64,000 bases of DNA from Propionispora hippei DSM 15287 (GCF_900141835.1 NZ_FQZD01000005.1:62001-126000); one strand, 5' to 3'. Numbered from the stretch's first letter, positions 1 through 7,161 are shown. Notes: generated from the sequence alone by a model not told the origin. Numbers and translations are program-made.

Positions 1-206
1 CGAATTTTGCCAGTTCGCCAACCCGTATTTTCATCCACGCCTATGATCCGGTGTTTATCGCGGAGAAAGTAGCCTTTACCCCCATTAATAAGACAGTTGA
101 CGTTGGCGCAGCCATTAGCGCTTCGGTAACAGGCATTGAGGGGGTCGGCGGTTTGGAAACCCGGGGAAAGTTCAGGCTGGGATTGCCTAAGACTCCCTAT
201 AAATGA
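1..206 (+). CDS. C-terminal fragment of an unrecognised protein
   Basis: An open frame enters from the left edge (codons in phase with base 3) and stops with TGA at 204-206, giving the last 67 residues of a protein. It reads NFASSPTRIFIHAYDPVF... and ends LGLPKTPYK. I see no catalytic motif or membrane segment in this tail. A rho-independent terminator follows 15 bases later, which supports it being the true 3' end of a gene. Similar tails sit upstream of rmuC in related genomes as far as I recall, possibly of a DUF3084-type protein, but I cannot confirm the family from this fragment. Function unknown. Confidence 0.6.
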   Translation, partial: NFASSPTRIFIHAYDPVFIAEKVAFTPINKTVDVGAAISASVTGIEGVGGLETRGKFRLGLPKTPYK

Positions 207-220
207 ATTTGCTAAAGGGA

Positions 221-250
221 AAAACCGCTATGAAAATCAGCGGTTTTTTT
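221..250 (+). terminator. rho-independent terminator of the partial gene
   Basis: The stem AAAACCGCT / AGCGGTTTT with a nine-base loop is followed by a T run at 244-250. It lies directly downstream of the stop at 204-206. Confidence 0.8.
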
Positions 251-276
251 ACTATCTTTCGGGAGGACAGCTTTCG

Positions 277-345
277 GGCGTGTTTTTTCAAACTAGCGGA
301 ATATCCAGTGACGTGCTTTTTGTACCATACTTCATTGAGGGAAGG
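277..345. repeat. truncated family C intergenic element
   Basis: The stretch starting GGGCGTGTTTTTTCAAACTA resembles the terminal repeat of the element at 63517-63651 (AGGGTGTGTTTTCAAACTA). It also carries GTGACGTGCTTTTTG and CCATACTTCATT, blocks shared with the other family C copies. The second terminus is not evident, so it looks like a decayed or deleted copy in the rmuC leader. Confidence 0.5.
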
Positions 346-413
346 ATAGGATTTTGCTGTAATTATGTCTAATCTTATTATAGGAAGGAAAGTGTTGCAG
401 GAGGGAATCTGAC

Positions 414-1745
414 GTGACAGAAATCGCATTATTTATTTCCATCGGAATTAATCTTATGGGCCTTATTGTTTTATTGCTGATAAGTAAACAACAGGGCGGT
501 ATAAAAAAGCAGGATATTATGAATGCTTTTGCCAGTTTAGAGAAGGGAAATACCCGGACGGAACTGATCTTTAAAGATGAAATCAGGCGCAACCGGGAGG
601 AAATGACCGGCCAGGCGGCCTTGCTGCGTCAGGAAGTCGCTCAGGCGCTGAGCCAGATGAACGAATCAATCCTGCGGAGACTGAACGAGCAGCGGCAGAC
701 GCAGTTGCAGCAGGGTGAAGCGTATACGGCGCAGTTACAGATCCTTACCCGGACCAATGAGAGCAAGCTGGAACATCTGCGGGATACAGTAGAACAGAAG
801 CTGCAGGCGCTGCAGCAGGATAATAGCCGAAAACTGGAAGAGATGCGCCGGACGGTGGATGAAAAACTGCATGAAACCTTAGAGCGCCGGCTGGGGGAAA
901 GCTTCCGCCTGGTAAGTGAACGGCTCGAACTGGTACATAAGGGGCTGGGTGAAATGCAGGTGCTGGCCAGCGGGGTCGGCGATCTAAAGCGAGTGCTTAC
1001 GAATGTTAAGACAAGGGGGATTTGGGGTGAAATCCAACTGGCCAATTTGTTGGAGCAAATTTTGACTATCGAGCAGTATGAACGGAATGTGGCGACCAAA
1101 CCAGGCAGCAATGAGCGGGTTGAATTTGCTATCCGCCTGCCGGGGCGGGATCAGGCGGGAAGCACGGTTTGGCTGCCGATTGACGCGAAGTTTCCCCAGG
1201 AAGACTATCAGCGCCTCCTAGAGGCTCAGGAAGCGGCTGATTTGCCGGCTGCCGAGGAAGCGGGCAAAGCGTTGGAAAGCCGGATTAAACTGGAAGCAAG
1301 GGGAATCAACGAGAAGTATTTGTGCGTGCCCCATACCACCGATTTTGCTATCCTGTTTCTTCCCATTGAAGGGTTGTATGCCGAGGTACTGCGGCGACCG
1401 GGGCTTTGCGACCAGCTTATGCAACGCCATAAGGTGATTATTACCGGCCCGACCACGCTGGCTGCCTTGCTAAACAGTCTGCAGATGGGCTTTCGGACCT
1501 TGGCGATTGAAAAACGCAGCTCAGAAGTATGGGCCTTGCTGGGAGCGGTTAAGAGCGAGTTCGGCAAATTTGGTGATTTGCTGGAAAAAACCCATAAAAA
1601 GCTGCAGGAAGCCAGCAATTCTATTGATACGGCTGCCCGTAAATCCCGGACGATTGAACGGAAGCTGAAAGCGGTGGAAGAATTGCCGCCGGAGCAGGCC
1701 AGGCAGTTACTGGAGGTAAATGGGTCAGAGACGGAGCTTTATTAG
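414..1745 (+). CDS. rmuC: RmuC family DNA recombination protein
   Basis: 443 residues. The N-terminus has one membrane-spanning segment (about residues 5-24, IALFISIGINLMGLIVLLL). A long charged coiled coil (about 35-190) follows, then the conserved RmuC domain, which begins near residue 196 with the diagnostic NVKTRGIWGE and runs to about 400. RmuC proteins are predicted membrane-anchored nucleases that in E. coli limit inversions at short inverted repeats; the exact activity is not established. The start is ATG at 414 after AGGAGGGAATCTGACG. It appears monocistronic. An RmuC is of some interest here because the surrounding intergenic regions are rich in inverted-repeat elements. Confidence 0.93.
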   Translation: MTEIALFISIGINLMGLIVLLLISKQQGGIKKQDIMNAFASLEKGNTRTELIFKDEIRRNREEMTGQAALLRQEVAQALSQMNESILRRLNEQRQTQLQQGEAYTAQLQILTRTNESKLEHLRDTVEQKLQALQQDNSRKLEEMRRTVDEKLHETLERRLGESFRLVSERLELVHKGLGEMQVLASGVGDLKRVLTNVKTRGIWGEIQLANLLEQILTIEQYERNVATKPGSNERVEFAIRLPGRDQAGSTVWLPIDAKFPQEDYQRLLEAQEAADLPAAEEAGKALESRIKLEARGINEKYLCVPHTTDFAILFLPIEGLYAEVLRRPGLCDQLMQRHKVIITGPTTLAALLNSLQMGFRTLAIEKRSSEVWALLGAVKSEFGKFGDLLEKTHKKLQEASNSIDTAARKSRTIERKLKAVEELPPEQARQLLEVNGSETELY

Positions 1746-1870
1746 TTATGTAAACATTTACAGTCTTATTTTGCAGGATTTTGTCGTATTTGGGCGAATA
1801 TATCTATTCTGTAACCAAAAAAGTTAATATCTTATGTAAGATAAAACAACACAGAAAGGTAGATTGTCTA

Positions 1871-2572
1871 ATGCGATCAAAAAAGCTAACTAGCATGCTG
1901 TTATTTGGTTTCGTTACGGTATCTTTACTTTCGACATCGATAGGCGGTGCTTTTGCATCCAGCGCCCTGGCTGCCGAAGCAGCGGAAGGTACCACCGCAG
2001 TAGTGCAGAAACAGGATACGAAAAATAAGGATGTCCTTGGCGGAATTCTTGCTGTTGGACTAATCGCTATTTTAGCCAACCATGGCGGACATAGTGATAA
2101 ATCTTCGGCTGCCAGCAGTTCGACCGGAGTAACCGGAACTTCCGGACAAAGCTCAAAGACAACGACGACGAACACCTCGACCAAGGGGAGCAGCAGCGAA
2201 GTCCAGCAGGCATTAAGTCTGTTAAATGCTGACCGGGCTAAGAACGGTTTGCCTGCGCTGGCTTTTAACAGTGCTCTTGCTAACCTGGGAGATGCTTATG
2301 CGCAGGATATGATTAACCGCAATTTCTTCTCTCATTACAACCCGGAAGGCCAGTCGCCGTTTGACCGCATGAAAGCGGCCGGCATCGGTTATACCTATGC
2401 CGGCGAAAATCTGGCGATCAATACTGATGTGGCAGCCGCTGAGACGGCCTTCATGAACAGTTCCGGTCACCGGGCTAACATTTTAAATCAGAATTACACA
2501 CAAGTAGGCTTGGGCGTTCGTCATGATGCCAAAGGCTCCGTGTATGTGGTGCAAGAGTTCATTAAACCTTAA
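1871..2572 (+). CDS. secreted CAP/SCP-domain protein (YkwD-like)
   Basis: 233 residues from ATG 1871, preceded by AGAAAGGT. An upstream in-frame start at 1781 would put about 30 hydrophilic residues before the signal peptide and is less likely. A signal peptide (about residues 1-30, MRSKKLTSMLLFGF...) is followed by a Ser/Thr/Gly-rich linker (about 70-105). The C-terminal CAP domain (about 108-233) shows the family motifs FFSHYNPEG, GENLA and SSGHRANIL, with the conserved His residues. It is related to B. subtilis YkwD and the C-terminus of SafA-neighbour proteins. Extracytoplasmic; the substrate is unknown for bacterial CAP proteins. Its terminator is shared with the convergent gene downstream. 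Confidence 0.9.
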   Translation: MRSKKLTSMLLFGFVTVSLLSTSIGGAFASSALAAEAAEGTTAVVQKQDTKNKDVLGGILAVGLIAILANHGGHSDKSSAASSSTGVTGTSGQSSKTTTTNTSTKGSSSEVQQALSLLNADRAKNGLPALAFNSALANLGDAYAQDMINRNFFSHYNPEGQSPFDRMKAAGIGYTYAGENLAINTDVAAAETAFMNSSGHRANILNQNYTQVGLGVRHDAKGSVYVVQEFIKP

Positions 2573-2588
2573 TAGAGCCGGTAGAAGA

Positions 2589-2621
2589 TAAAATGTCCTG
2601 CGAGTGATCGCAGGACATTTT
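2589..2621. terminator. bidirectional terminator
   Basis: AAAATGTCCTGCG / CGCAGGACATTTT with a short loop lies between two convergent stops (2572 on plus, 2623 on minus). A-rich on one side and T-rich on the other, it can terminate both genes. Confidence 0.8.
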
Positions 2622-2622
2622 G

Positions 2623-2910
2623 TTATCCCATACACTTCGGGCATCTGCCATGATGCAGGACGACGTCAAATTCATGACTGCAGACAGGGCAAATCTTGAA
2701 TACTCGATAGTGACATACTTTATATAGCCGGTAGACGCATTTAAAGGTTTTTACACATTCTTTTTCCGGTTTGGGTAGGGGGGGAATATCACAGCAAACC
2801 TGTTGGTGTTCCTGGCAATCGTCTTTGTAACAGTCATCCTTCATATGGTGGTGACATTCTTTCATGTAGTCGCAATCATATTTAGGATAATAGTTGCCTT
2901 TTACATACAT
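2623..2910 (-). CDS. small Cys/His-rich zinc-ribbon protein
   Basis: 95 residues if translation starts at ATG 2910, which has GGAGG at 2925-2921. The ATG at 2931 would place that Shine-Dalgarno sequence inside the coding region and has none of its own. The N-terminal half is Tyr/Cys/His/Asp-rich (MYVKGNYYPKYDCDYMKEC, then HHH). The centre is Cys and Pro rich. The C-terminus is a clear four-Cys ribbon, CPVC-x14-CPKC (about residues 75-94). The composition resembles spore-coat or metal-binding proteins. It is divergent from two DUF3794 genes, which suggests a related role. I do not recognise a named family. Confidence 0.75.
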   Translation of the reverse strand: MYVKGNYYPKYDCDYMKECHHHMKDDCYKDDCQEHQQVCCDIPPLPKPEKECVKTFKCVYRLYKVCHYRVFKICPVCSHEFDVVLHHGRCPKCMG

Positions 2911-2940
2911 TTTTTTATAACCTCCGTTCATATTTGATCA

Positions 2941-3114
2941 GCCCTTTTTTTAAGGGCTTCTTTTACATACTATGACAAAAAGAGTTAAAGTGTTATGTCT
3001 ATTCTCTTGGATTGATATTTAATTCCCGGTTGTAAGGCATCTTGCCAAATTTTTGTCACATAAAAATTTTCGTAGGCATATATATAAATAGAACATTCAA
3101 AGGGGGGAATATAT
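2941..3114. promoter_or_regulatory. divergent promoter region with 9-bp inverted repeat
   Basis: Between the divergent genes at 2910 (minus) and 3115 (plus), TGACAAAAA (2973-2981) and TTTTTGTCA (3050-3058) form a perfect inverted repeat about 70 bases apart. Each contains TTGTCA in the outward direction, so they may be paired -35 elements. A CATATATATAAAT stretch follows the right copy. A small hairpin GCCCTT-TTTTT-AAGGGC (about 2941-2957) lies in the minus-strand leader. The sigma factor is not identifiable. Confidence 0.35.
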
Positions 3115-3885
3115 GTGGACGATAAAGATCTCCGCCAAACGGTAAGCGCATCCTCGAAAGGGATGTATAATTACAATCAATGCACGCTCGGTACACAGAC
3201 CGGACCGCAGACGATTATCGTGCGTCAGGTCATTGCCGAATCAGAGGAACAAAAGGTTCTGGATATTCACGTAGTCGTTCCGGAACAAAAACCGTCCATC
3301 GAGCAGATTGTTGATGTATTTGTTAAAAATGTGGAAATCAATTATGTTGATGTCATTACGGATAAGGTCATTGTTCGCGGTGAGTTTGAGGTAAAGGCCA
3401 TTTACGTGGCTGATTTACCTAATCATCCGGTCCATGCGGTGGAAATCAGGCATTACAGATGGACTCAGGACCTGGCAATGTCGGGGGTTCGCAAGGGAAT
3501 GGACGCCGATGCCAGTGTGGTAGTGGAATTTGTTGATTACGATATGGATGAATGGACCCGTGCCTACAAGCATAAACATTGGGAACATGATTGCGATGAT
3601 ACGGAAGATACCTGCGATACAGATGATACACCGGACACCTGCGATACCGAGGATACGGAAGACACTTGCGATACGGATGACACTACTGATACTTGCGATA
3701 CGGATGATACCTGCACCGATACCTGTGATTCCCATGACCATCACGGCCACTGCGGACACCATCATCATCATCATAATTGCCGCGAATTCGATGTTTCCGT
3801 CGTACTAAAAATTACCGCCAAGGTCATGACCGACCGCGAAGTTCAGCTTGGTGTGACTACCATGCCTACCTCGCCTAAAGGATAA
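3115..3885 (+). CDS. DUF3794 (SPOCS) protein with Cys/Asp repeat and His-rich insertion
   Basis: 256 residues starting with GTG 3115 behind AGGGGGGAA. Residues about 25-150 form a DUF3794/SPOCS domain: VVVPEQKPSIEQIVDVFVKN, then VITDKVIVRGEFEVKAIYVAD. Its last strands (FDVSVVLKITAKVMTDREV, about 224-243) come after an inserted segment. That insertion (about 160-222) holds a nine-residue period of the form CDTDDTxDT, then CGHHHHHHNC, so it is rich in potential metal ligands. DUF3794 occurs in clostridial SipL and other spore-coat-associated proteins; SipL binds SpoIVA. The next gene is a paralogue without the insertion. Function inferred only: a spore-surface or metal-binding protein. Confidence 0.8.
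   Translation: MDDKDLRQTVSASSKGMYNYNQCTLGTQTGPQTIIVRQVIAESEEQKVLDIHVVVPEQKPSIEQIVDVFVKNVEINYVDVITDKVIVRGEFEVKAIYVADLPNHPVHAVEIRHYRWTQDLAMSGVRKGMDADASVVVEFVDYDMDEWTRAYKHKHWEHDCDDTEDTCDTDDTPDTCDTEDTEDTCDTDDTTDTCDTDDTCTDTCDSHDHHGHCGHHHHHHNCREFDVSVVLKITAKVMTDREVQLGVTTMPTSPKG
3592..3729 (+). repeat. tandem coding repeat, CDTDDTxDT units
   Basis: About five imperfect 27-base units, each around TGCGATAC-GATGATAC, encode Cys-Asp-Thr-x-Asp-Thr-x-Asp-Thr. They are followed by a six-His run near 3757-3776. The reading frame is kept through all units, so the repeat is coding and can vary in copy number without a frameshift. Confidence 0.85.
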
Positions 3886-3925
3886 TGATCAACAGAGGTA
3901 TATCAATAAAAAAGGGGGGGGAAAA

Positions 3926-4858
3926 ATGGCTGACGACTTAGAACGTGCTTCGGGTGGTTCGACAGGAGCTACTTCGAACACTGTAGTATCGGTAACCGGA
4001 ACAGGAACGGCGGAAAGCGCTCAGGCAATATGCGGCTGCCCCGAAATCGGACCTGAGACGATACAAGTAGAACAAGTGCTGGGCGCCGAAATGGATCAGC
4101 GCGTTGTTGAATTTGATATGTTTGTCCCGGCGGAAAAACCGGATATTGAGCAAGTCGTGGATGTATATGTGAAAGACCTGGAAATTAATAATGTAACAAT
4201 CATTCCTGACAAAGTAATTATCCGCGGTGACCTGGAAGTGAAAGTCATGTATGTGGCCGATCTTCCTGATCAGCCGGTCCACGCGTTTGAACGTCGGCAT
4301 GTGCGGTTTACGCGGGATATTTCCATTCCCGGCGCTATGCCGGATATGACGGCCAAGGCAGACGTACAGGTTGAATATGTGGATTATGACTTTTGCTGCC
4401 ACACGCCGCGGAAAGTGCATATTACGATTGTACTTAAATTCTGGGCCAGGGTGGTCAGTACCACCGATATGGAAGTTCTCGCGGTTACACCGATTGACGA
4501 AATGGGGCAGGTCGAGGTTTCTACAGCCTCTGGCTCCTCAAATGATTCGACAGCGGCCAGTACCTTTTCCGATGATTTCGTTTCAGCTTCCCATTATTCC
4601 GGCTACAATGATCAGAATGTATATGTTACCGGCGTGACGCCGTCGGTTGGCACACAACCGACTGTCAGCGGTACGGCTACTGTAACTGGAAGCGTTGTAC
4701 ACGTGCGAAGCGGTCCGGGAACCAATTTCCCGATTGTCACAAAAGTTAAAAAGGGCGATACGGTTACCATTAAAGAACAGGCTTTTGGCTGGTACCGGGT
4801 GCTTTTGGCCGATAATACCACCATTGGCTGGATTGCCAGTTGGCTGCTTAGCGTATAA
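3926..4858 (+). CDS. DUF3794 (SPOCS) protein with C-terminal SH3b domain
   Basis: 310 residues from ATG 3926, behind a ribosome-binding site that contains eight consecutive G (3914-3921). Residues about 40-195 are a DUF3794 domain strikingly similar to the upstream gene: IEQVVDVYVKDLEINNVT, DKVIIRGDLEVKVMYVADL, VEYVDYD. It has only a short CCHTP turn where the neighbour carries its long Cys/His insertion. A Ser-rich linker (about 198-240) leads to an SH3b domain (about 250-308, VHVRSGPGTNFPIVTKVKKG ... GWIASWLL), a fold used to bind peptidoglycan. The two genes are probably a tandem duplication. Likely cell-surface or spore-associated; no experimental function is recognised. Confidence 0.82.
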   Translation: MADDLERASGGSTGATSNTVVSVTGTGTAESAQAICGCPEIGPETIQVEQVLGAEMDQRVVEFDMFVPAEKPDIEQVVDVYVKDLEINNVTIIPDKVIIRGDLEVKVMYVADLPDQPVHAFERRHVRFTRDISIPGAMPDMTAKADVQVEYVDYDFCCHTPRKVHITIVLKFWARVVSTTDMEVLAVTPIDEMGQVEVSTASGSSNDSTAASTFSDDFVSASHYSGYNDQNVYVTGVTPSVGTQPTVSGTATVTGSVVHVRSGPGTNFPIVTKVKKGDTVTIKEQAFGWYRVLLADNTTIGWIASWLLSV

Positions 4859-4880
4859 CAGCCGGCAAAGATAATAAGAG

Positions 4881-4928
4881 CAAACACCATGGCGATTCCG
4901 GGCGGATCGGTGGTGTTTGTTTTTTTAT
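4881..4928 (+). terminator. terminator of the DUF3794 pair
   Basis: CAAACACCA (4881-4889) pairs with TGGTGTTTG (4911-4919), followed by TTTTTTT. It lies 22 bases after the stop of the SH3b gene. Confidence 0.85.
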
Positions 4929-4975
4929 TGTCCCTGGTGGTCTGTCTAATCTGTCTCGTAATGGCTTCAAGGCTA

Positions 4976-5050
4976 GTTTTCCGCAAAGCATCGCTGCCAG
5001 CGGCCTGCCTTTGTCCGGTGGTGCGCTACCACCTCGCTTTGCGAAAAATT
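4976..5050. repeat. structured intergenic inverted repeat
   Basis: TTTTCCGCAAAGC (from about 4977) and GCTTTGCGAAAAA (ending about 5049) are inverted. Inside them is a second hairpin, GGTGGTGCGCTACCACC. The 270 bases from 4929 to 5198 contain no gene I can support. This may be a folded RNA, a decayed element or a terminator relic. Confidence 0.45.
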
Positions 5051-5198
5051 CCTGCCGATTCTTTTACGCTTTCAAAGCAGACGGACCACTAAGGTTTAAC
5101 GGTTTGCAAGTACAGCGAACCTTTTGGGATTTTGGCATGAATTGGCCTTCTCATCATATAGTTAAAACAGATGCCTGAACGGAAGGGAGGAAACTCAG

Positions 5199-5990
5199 AT
5201 GCTGCTTGGGGCTAAATATCTTGGACCGGTCGGTTTGGGTGTAACGGCGCCGCAATTATTCCGGGCCGATGATAATCAGGTATATGTGGTAAAGCTGCAG
5301 AACAATCGCCTGGGAGTAAAGGTTTTGGTGAATGAATGGTTGGGCGCTCAGCTTGGTCAGGTGTTGAAGCTATGTTTTCCGCCCAGTGACATTATTCGTC
5401 TGGAAGAAAAAATAATCCGGGGCAATAAGCTGCTAAGAGCTGCAGCCGTGCCTGCCGGATTGCATTTTGCCAGCCGATATATAAGAAAAAACAGATATGT
5501 TAACAGAAGCAATATAAAGAGAGCCTTAAATACGGCGGATATGGCGGGGGTTATTTTATTCGACCACATGTTCCATAACTTTGACCGTACCTGGAACCGA
5601 AAAAATTTGCTGGTATGCCATGACGAGGCAGGCTATCAACTATATGCCATTGATAATTCCCATTTATTTAGTAAAGGAAAATGGAGATCAGCTACTCTGA
5701 CGGAGTTAAGCGATAAAATAACGGTAAACAAGCATCGTGCCTATGGCGTGTTGCTTAAGTATTATCTTCGGCGGGAGCATTTTAGCAAGTACGTGGCATT
5801 GATTCAGGCCATACGGCCGGAAGAGTGGCAACAGATGGTTGACGGTATTCCGCAAGAATGGCTGCCGCTGCCGGAAGAGCGGGCTTCCTTGCTGCAATTT
5901 TTATACAGGCGGCAGGAATTGGTCGAGAAGATTGCAGACTCTATCTGCGCTTTAATCCCGGATGTACACAGGGGTGCCCACCCTCACTAA
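5199..5990 (+). CDS. HipA-like kinase-fold protein
   Basis: 263 residues, ATG 5199 behind GGAAGGGAGG. The N-terminal third has a kinase-like glycine/strand pattern (YLGPVGLGVTAPQLF ... VYVVKLQ). A catalytic-loop-like motif FDHMFHNFDRTWNRKNLL lies at about 119-137 and a metal-site-like IDNSHLF at about 150-156. These match the HipA_2-type stand-alone kinase-like family found in Firmicutes, which differs from toxin HipA in lacking an HipB partner. No HipB-like gene is adjacent. Substrate unknown. Its last 39 bases overlap the 3' end of the convergent L,D-transpeptidase gene. Confidence 0.75.
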   Translation: MLLGAKYLGPVGLGVTAPQLFRADDNQVYVVKLQNNRLGVKVLVNEWLGAQLGQVLKLCFPPSDIIRLEEKIIRGNKLLRAAAVPAGLHFASRYIRKNRYVNRSNIKRALNTADMAGVILFDHMFHNFDRTWNRKNLLVCHDEAGYQLYAIDNSHLFSKGKWRSATLTELSDKITVNKHRAYGVLLKYYLRREHFSKYVALIQAIRPEEWQQMVDGIPQEWLPLPEERASLLQFLYRRQELVEKIADSICALIPDVHRGAHPH

Positions 5991-6593
5991 GGTAAAAACC
6001 TCTTCCACGTGGGCATTATGCATGCGGATACAGCCGTTGGAGACCATTTGCCCAATAAGCCAGGGTTTGGTAGTGCCGTGAATGCCATAAGAATCAAGGC
6101 TCAGCCCTAGCCAACGGGTACCCAGTATGCCGCCGGGATTCATGTGTTTTAGGATGATCGTGTAATTGCCGAGCGGCGTGGGGGTAGCTGGTTTGCCGAT
6201 AGCTACCGGATAGTTCCTCAGCGGCGTATTGCCGTCAAACAGGGTAAGCTGACGACGTTGTTTGGCAATGAGAATATTGGCGCGGGGCAGGGCTAACTGA
6301 GCACGCTGCTGTGGCTGACTGGCAGGGGCTAGTGTCAGATGCCGGGCGGCCCATAAGCGGCTGAAGGTGAGCGGGTTTAGCAGGCCGGTGGCCGGCAGGT
6401 TTTCTTCCTGTTGGAACTGGGCTACCGCTTCCTGGGTCAGCAGATTGTATACGCCGTCCGGAGTACCGGTGTAGAGACCGCGGGCAGCCAGCTTTTCCTG
6501 AAGCTGGGCAATTAGAGGATGGCAGTAATCCAACTGGCTGAGGGTTGGTAATAAGGACAGACGGCAGGCAGGGTAAAGGAAATGGATATTCAC
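5952..6593 (-). CDS. L,D-transpeptidase with peptidoglycan-binding domain
   Basis: 213 residues from GTG 6593, chosen because AAGGAGG lies 8 bases upstream; a longer frame to 6671 has no good site and runs into a repeat element. A short N-terminus leads to a PG_binding_1 domain (about residues 20-75: PLIAQLQEKLAARGLYTG ... TQEAVAQFQ). The YkuD catalytic domain follows (about 95-212), with YGIHGT and the active-site SNGCIRM (Cys about 188). The enzyme would form 3-3 cross-links or attach proteins to peptidoglycan. No clear signal peptide is visible; similar short forms in spore formers are often spore-associated (inference). The genes overlap tail to tail at 5952-5990. Confidence 0.9.
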   Translation of the reverse strand: MNIHFLYPACRLSLLPTLSQLDYCHPLIAQLQEKLAARGLYTGTPDGVYNLLTQEAVAQFQQEENLPATGLLNPLTFSRLWAARHLTLAPASQPQQRAQLALPRANILIAKQRRQLTLFDGNTPLRNYPVAIGKPATPTPLGNYTIILKHMNPGGILGTRWLGLSLDSYGIHGTTKPWLIGQMVSNGCIRMHNAHVEEVFTLVRVGTPVYIRD

Positions 6594-6663
6594 CAGATAA
6601 ACCTCCTTGATACCGGATGGACAGGCTGCATAAGCGGCCTGCTCCTGCCGGATATTGTTGCAG

Positions 6664-6819
6664 TACTCCACCGGCTATGAAAGTGTAGATTGAATTTGCA
6701 GGGAGTTTCCCGTAAGTCAAGGCGAGGGGTGCGCCGATGAAATATAGGCCGGTTGAAGACAACGAACCCTTGCGGAAAAGAACACATGAAGAAGCTGCAC
6801 TTTCATAGTTGAGGGAGTA
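6664..6819. repeat. family A palindromic element, copy 1
   Basis: Terminal inverted repeats at 6664-6688 (TACTCCACCGGCTATGAAAG...) and 6795-6819 match at about 20 of 25 positions, and the element is 156 bp. The interior GTCAAGGCGAGGGGTGCGCC matches the reverse complement of the copy at 45681-45833. It lies just upstream of the L,D-transpeptidase gene. No transposase is encoded, so it is MITE-like. Confidence 0.7.
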
Positions 6820-6850
6820 CTAGACCATTATATGAATTTACCGGGGCTAG

Positions 6851-6995
6851 TGCTCCAGTAATCTTGAACGCAGAAATTGCTGATAGTCAAAATTTTATAA
6901 CTCATCGCTGTTGTCAGTCGGCGTGCTGGCAGTATGTCTTTAGCTTTGTCTTGTCTGATAAAATTCTACCCCGCCATTAAGGCTGCCTCGGTACT
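6851..6995. repeat. family A palindromic element, copy 2
   Basis: TGCTCCAGTAATCTTGAA ... ATTGCTGATAGTCAAAATTT ... TCAGTCGGCGTGCTGGCAGT ... GTACTAG aligns along its whole length with the element at 45681-45833 (TACTCCACCAACCTTGAA ... ATTGCTGACGGTCAACATTT ... TCAGTCGACATACTGGCGGT ... GTACTAG). It is about 145 bp and abuts a family B element on the right. Confidence 0.7.
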
Positions 6996-7161
6996 AGGGA
7001 ACCCTGATTTATCCACATCACGCAGCCTGGCGGAGCCTTTCCCGTTTGGTTGCGTCAGAAAAATCATGAAAAAGAACCGCTATTTCTGCAGTTTTACTTC
7101 CATGTCAGCCGAAAAACTTCTCGCCAGGCTGGCAGGCTTATTTAAATCAGGAGTTCCCTAG
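6994..7161. repeat. family B palindromic element, copy 1
   Basis: The ends CTAGGGAACCCTGATTTA (6994-7011) and TAAATCAGGAGTTCCCTAG (7143-7161) are inverted repeats; length 168 bp. Its reverse complement contains GCCTGGCGAGAAG ... GGAAGTAAAACTGCAG, matching GCCTGGCGAGAGA ... GGAAGTAAAGTTGCTG at about 43397-43440. The bases 6600-7241 hold this chain of three elements and no supportable gene. Confidence 0.7.

Noticed and set aside
3592-3729. Possible CRISPR-like or satellite array
   Set aside because: The units are direct, gap-free, in frame with the DUF3794 gene and encode a regular CDTDDT pattern.
4889-5092. 67-residue open frame after the DUF3794 pair
   Set aside because: It starts inside a terminator, has no ribosome-binding site and runs through a hairpin structure.
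5132-5147. TTTGGCATGAATTGGCC as a sigma-54 promoter
   Set aside because: The GG and GC are nine rather than ten bases apart and no sigma-54 activator gene is near; probably chance.
5199-5990. HipBA toxin-antitoxin system
   Set aside because: No HipB-like DNA-binding gene is adjacent, and the protein is shorter and more like stand-alone HipA_2-type proteins.
6934-7161. 75-residue open frame upstream of cphB
   Set aside because: It lies entirely in repeat elements of families A and B; the stop is formed by the repeat end.
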